NCBI RefSeq assembly: GCF_001570545.1
Contig: NZ_BBXD01000021.1
Coordinates: 1-64,000 of the forward strand
DNA length: 64,000 bases
Direction of reading: 5' to 3'
From: Herbidospora mongoliensis
GTDB taxonomy: Bacteria > Actinomycetota > Actinomycetes > Streptosporangiales > Streptosporangiaceae
Shown here: one piece after another, positions 61,573-64,000 of the stretch
Layout: each line of letters starts with the position of its first letter
Numbering within the stretch: position 1 is the stretch's first letter
Program-made: the position numbers and the translations under genes
Notes under the pieces: generated by a model
Database searches by the model: none
The model's input: only the letters and a program-made list of their open reading frames with translations
Told to the model about the DNA's origin: nothing

Positions 61573-61980
61573 GTGGGTGAGGTTTTGGGGCGCGTACTGG
61601 TCGTCGACGACGACGAGGTCATCCGGCAGCTCATCGCGGTCAATCTGACCTTGGAGGGCTTCGATGTCTATACAGCTTTTGACGGACAAGATTGCTTGGA
61701 CCGGGTCAAAGAGGTCGATCCTGATGTGATCACCCTCGACGTCATGATGCCGCGGCTCGACGGGTGGGAGACCGCCACCAAGCTGCGGACCGATCCTGCC
61801 ACGACCCACGTCAAGGTCGTGCTGATCACCGCCAGGGCCCAGGAGGACGACAAGCGGCGCGGGCTCGGCATCGGCGTCGACTCCTACCTGACCAAGCCGT
61901 TCGACCCGGCCGAGCTGATCCAGGTCGTCCGCGACCTGGCCGTCGCGGCGCGGAACCGGCCCAGGTCGCAGGAGATCTAG
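61573..61980 (+). CDS. Receiver-only response regulator (CheY-like)
   Basis: A 135-residue single receiver domain with the acidic pocket Asp12-14, phospho-acceptor Asp56 (TLDVMMP), the Thr/Ser position in LITA and Lys108 in TKPF. No output domain follows. GTG 61573 is supported by the start of the fold and the -10 element. Its kinase is unknown; the orphan histidine kinase at 58732 is the nearest candidate, though unproven. Confidence 0.9.
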   Translation: MGEVLGRVLVVDDDEVIRQLIAVNLTLEGFDVYTAFDGQDCLDRVKEVDPDVITLDVMMPRLDGWETATKLRTDPATTHVKVVLITARAQEDDKRRGLGIGVDSYLTKPFDPAELIQVVRDLAVAARNRPRSQEI

Positions 61981-62008
61981 CCCCCACCGGGGCTCTATCG
62001 TCGATGGC

Positions 62009-62575
62009 ATGACCTTCGAGCTGGCCCTCTGGTACGAACCCGAACCGATCTCCAGAGAAGAGGCGCGGGACTTCTACCAGAAGGCCGAACTCCCCCCGGA
62101 GACCAGCCGGAAGCTGGCCGCCGCGCTCCCGGGGGCCACTGTCGACGGCGCGTTCGTGATCGCTCCTGACGAGCTGACCGACGAGGTCGGCAACGCCGCC
62201 TTCGTCTTCGCCCGGGAGCACGATCTCGTCTGTTACGACCCTCAGCGCCATCTGATCCACAACCGGGAGCCGCTGGGCGCCTACCGGGACGTCCAGTTGC
62301 ACACCGGCAACGGCATGGTCGTCCACGACCCTGATCTGAACCTGGTCAACGACGTCCTGGAGACCCTTTCCGCGCAGAACCCGTTCATGGCGCTGGTCGT
62401 CTACGGGCACCATTTCGTCCAGGTCTCGCCGGGCTATGAGGTCGACTTCAAGGAATCGGGCGTCATCCGCACCACGACCACGCCCGACCAGGCCGCGGTC
62501 CGGCGGATCGTCCTGCTCTATCTGGTGGGCGATCGGTCGTTCCTCGACACTCATGAGTGGACGGTCCGGGGGTAG
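62009..62575 (+). CDS. Hypothetical protein, 188 aa
   Basis: A soluble, acidic protein starting MTFELALWYEPEPIS. It contains an alternating beta/alpha pattern with VGNAAFVFAREHDLVCYDPQ. I recall similar hypothetical proteins in actinomycetes but no assigned function. It starts 28 bases after the receiver gene and could be co-transcribed. Confidence 0.65.
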   Translation: MTFELALWYEPEPISREEARDFYQKAELPPETSRKLAAALPGATVDGAFVIAPDELTDEVGNAAFVFAREHDLVCYDPQRHLIHNREPLGAYRDVQLHTGNGMVVHDPDLNLVNDVLETLSAQNPFMALVVYGHHFVQVSPGYEVDFKESGVIRTTTTPDQAAVRRIVLLYLVGDRSFLDTHEWTVRG

Positions 62576-62585
62576 TGCCGGGGGC

Positions 62586-63179
62586 ATGGATCTGCGCACT
62601 GATCGGGTCGGGCTGCTTCTCGACCAGCTGAAGACCTCCATAGAGTTCACCAAGGCCCGCCTTGAGGGGCTGACCGACGACGAATACTTCTGGGAGCCGG
62701 CCCCGGGCAATTCCTGGACCGTCAGGAGAAGGCTCGACGGCGACGAGAACGTCTACGGCAGAGGCGACTGGATCGCCGACTTCGCGCTCCAAGAGCCCTT
62801 TCCGCCGCCCGTCACCAGCATCGGCTGGCGGCTGACCCATCTGGTCGCGTGTTTCGCGCTGCGGTGGGACTGGACGTTCGGGGACCGCCGGATGCTGTTC
62901 GACGATATCGAGATCCCCCACACGGCCGACGACGCCCAGAAGCGCCTCTGGGAGATCGTCGAACGCTGGAGTGAGGACGTCGACCGTCTCACCGAGGAAC
63001 AGCTGGACACCGTGGGGTTCAGCCAGTTCCCGGCCGGGCTGGACCCCACGGTGCCGTTCGTCGCCATCGTGTGGTGGCTGAACCGTGAGTTCGTCCACCA
63101 CGCCGCGGAGGTCGCGCTGCTGCGGGACCTCTATCGGGAGAACGTGAACCAGTTGAGGTTCACGAAGTCGGCCGGTTGA
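62586..63179 (+). CDS. DinB family protein
   Basis: A 197-residue four-helix-bundle protein of the DinB/YfiT group. LLDQLKTSIEFTKARLEGLTD forms helix 1. The metal-site histidine positions appear in RLTHLVACFALRW and NREFVHHAAEVALLRDL. Bacterial members include thiol transferases using mycothiol or bacillithiol; the exact role here is unknown. ATG 62586 has GGGGG upstream and lies 10 bases after the previous stop. Confidence 0.8.
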   Translation: MDLRTDRVGLLLDQLKTSIEFTKARLEGLTDDEYFWEPAPGNSWTVRRRLDGDENVYGRGDWIADFALQEPFPPPVTSIGWRLTHLVACFALRWDWTFGDRRMLFDDIEIPHTADDAQKRLWEIVERWSEDVDRLTEEQLDTVGFSQFPAGLDPTVPFVAIVWWLNREFVHHAAEVALLRDLYRENVNQLRFTKSAG

Positions 63180-64000
63180 CCGCTGCTGAAGGTGATGTAG
63201 ACGGTCTGCGTGCCGGAGACCGCCGAGATGTTGGCGGGGACGGTGCGCCACGACTGCCAGCCGCCGGTGTTGCCCACCGAGAGTTGCCCGATCACGGTGC
63301 CGGTGGGGCTGCCCAGCCTGACCTGGACGAGCCCGCTGACTCCCCCGGCCGCGCCCGACGCGACCCGCGCGTTGAACTGGGTCTCGCCGGTGAAGCTGAC
63401 CGAGTAGCGCAGCCAGTCGCCGTTGGAGATGTAGGCGACGTTCTGGCCGCCGCCCGAGTCGGTCGTGGTCTCGAGCTGGGTGCCCTGCTGGGCGTTGTGC
63501 GACTCGGCCTGGATCACGCCGCCGGTCGGGGGCGGCGATTCCGGCGGCGGGGTCGTGCCGGTGCCGCTCTGGTAGACGGCGACGTAGTCGACGACCATGG
63601 GCCGGCCGCTGACGGTGGCGGACGTCGGGGTGCCGAATCCGGCCACACCGTTGGGGAAGCCGCCGCCCATCGCCACGTTGAGCAGCAGGAAGTAGCCCGC
63701 GTGGCTGGTCATGTTGTTCCAGGTCGTCGCGTCGAACTGGTTCTGGCTGAGGGTGTGGTAGTTGACGCCGTCGACGTACCAGCGGAACTGGTTGGGCGTG
63801 ATCGAGCGGTCCCATTCGAAGCGGTACGTGTGGAACGCCGACTGGCACGAAGATCCCGGGCATACCCGCGCAGCTCCGAGCCCATTGGTCTCGTTGCAGT
63901 TGCCGCCGGGGGTGACGCCGCAGTGGAGCACGCCCCACACCTGGTTGATCCCGTTGACGTTCTCCATGATGTCGAACTCGCCGATGCCGGGCCAGTTCCA
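63131..64000 (-). CDS. Secreted GH16 glucanase with CBM6 (5' end outside window)
   Basis: The frame is open to the right edge, so ~290 C-terminal residues are visible. They begin at the GH16 active site (GEFDIMENVNG, catalytic Glu pair), with FHTYRFEWDR, IRWYVDG-like FRWYVDGV and FLLLNVAMGGGFP. A Pro-rich linker (TTPPPESPPPTGG) leads to a CBM6 domain (IQAESHNAQQGTQ, GDWLRYSVSF, NLNWFTF). It is probably a secreted laminarinase-like beta-1,3-glucanase. It overlaps the convergent DinB gene by 49 bases. Confidence 0.9.
   Translation of the reverse strand, partial: WNWPGIGEFDIMENVNGINQVWGVLHCGVTPGGNCNETNGLGAARVCPGSSCQSAFHTYRFEWDRSITPNQFRWYVDGVNYHTLSQNQFDATTWNNMTSHAGYFLLLNVAMGGGFPNGVAGFGTPTSATVSGRPMVVDYVAVYQSGTGTTPPPESPPPTGGVIQAESHNAQQGTQLETTTDSGGGQNVAYISNGDWLRYSVSFTGETQFNARVASGAAGGVSGLVQVRLGSPTGTVIGQLSVGNTGGWQSWRTVPANISAVSGTQTVYITFSSGQPADFVNLNWFTFSR

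Noticed and set aside
1-64000. CRISPR arrays, insertion sequences, integrases or tRNA-associated attachment sites
   Set aside because: No spaced repeat series, transposase or integrase motif was found. The tRNA-Arg has no duplicate 3' end or recombinase near it within the window.

Overview
The window is high-GC DNA with dense, often overlapping genes, GTG/TTG starts and probable leaderless transcripts. That, together with ECF42 sigma factors, MmyB-type regulators, a DUF3558-like kinase sensor domain and an NB-ARC-style TPR protein, points to a filamentous actinomycete. Streptosporangiales would fit, but this is inference. No insertion sequence, prophage, integrase or CRISPR array was seen. 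No gene-free stretch exceeds about 250 bases.

Left third (1-26 kb). The window opens with the 3' end of a TPR gene. An operon for an OB-fold membrane protein, a flotillin and a giant AAA+ ATPase runs on the minus strand (561-7776). Housekeeping and orphan genes follow: DUF998 protein, peroxiredoxin, uridine-kinase-like protein, DUF3800-like protein and NAD kinase. An ECF42 sigma factor with two YCII/DGPF proteins (11659-13583) lies beside a deaminase-like amidohydrolase and a DUF485/acetate-type symporter pair. After a PIG-L deacetylase comes a sugar locus (19353-25842): a debranching enzyme diverges from lacI-SBP-permease-permease, with two matching operators between them.

Middle (26-41 kb). 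A divergent pair of DNA-dependent ATPases encodes a SNF2 helicase with an HhH motif and a PLD-SF2 helicase-DUF3427 protein. Then come a DUF4328 membrane protein, an ADP-ribosylglycohydrolase and a second YCII-ECF42 module in the opposite orientation. An oxidoreductase/TetR pair has twin palindromic operators. A Ser/Thr kinase and an SDR complete this part.

Right third (41-58 kb). The main system is a methionine-salvage island. A BMP-type nucleoside ABC importer is co-transcribed with an MtnA-like isomerase, a nucleoside hydrolase, MtnC and MtnB. Facing it are MtnK and an RbsB/RbsC-like binding protein and permease with no ATPase of their own, and then MtnD. Two genes further on, a decarboxylase-SpeD-SpeE operon makes spermidine, whose by-product methylthioadenosine (MTA) is the substrate of the salvage pathway. 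The island therefore seems able to salvage MTA from inside the cell and to import MTA or methylthioribose from outside.

End (58-64 kb). A regulatory patch holds two complete MmyB-type regulators, one MmyB-like domain protein without an HTH, and an orphan histidine kinase. It is followed by tRNA-Arg(CCG), a receiver-only response regulator, a hypothetical protein, a DinB-like protein and the 3' part of a secreted GH16-CBM6 glucanase.
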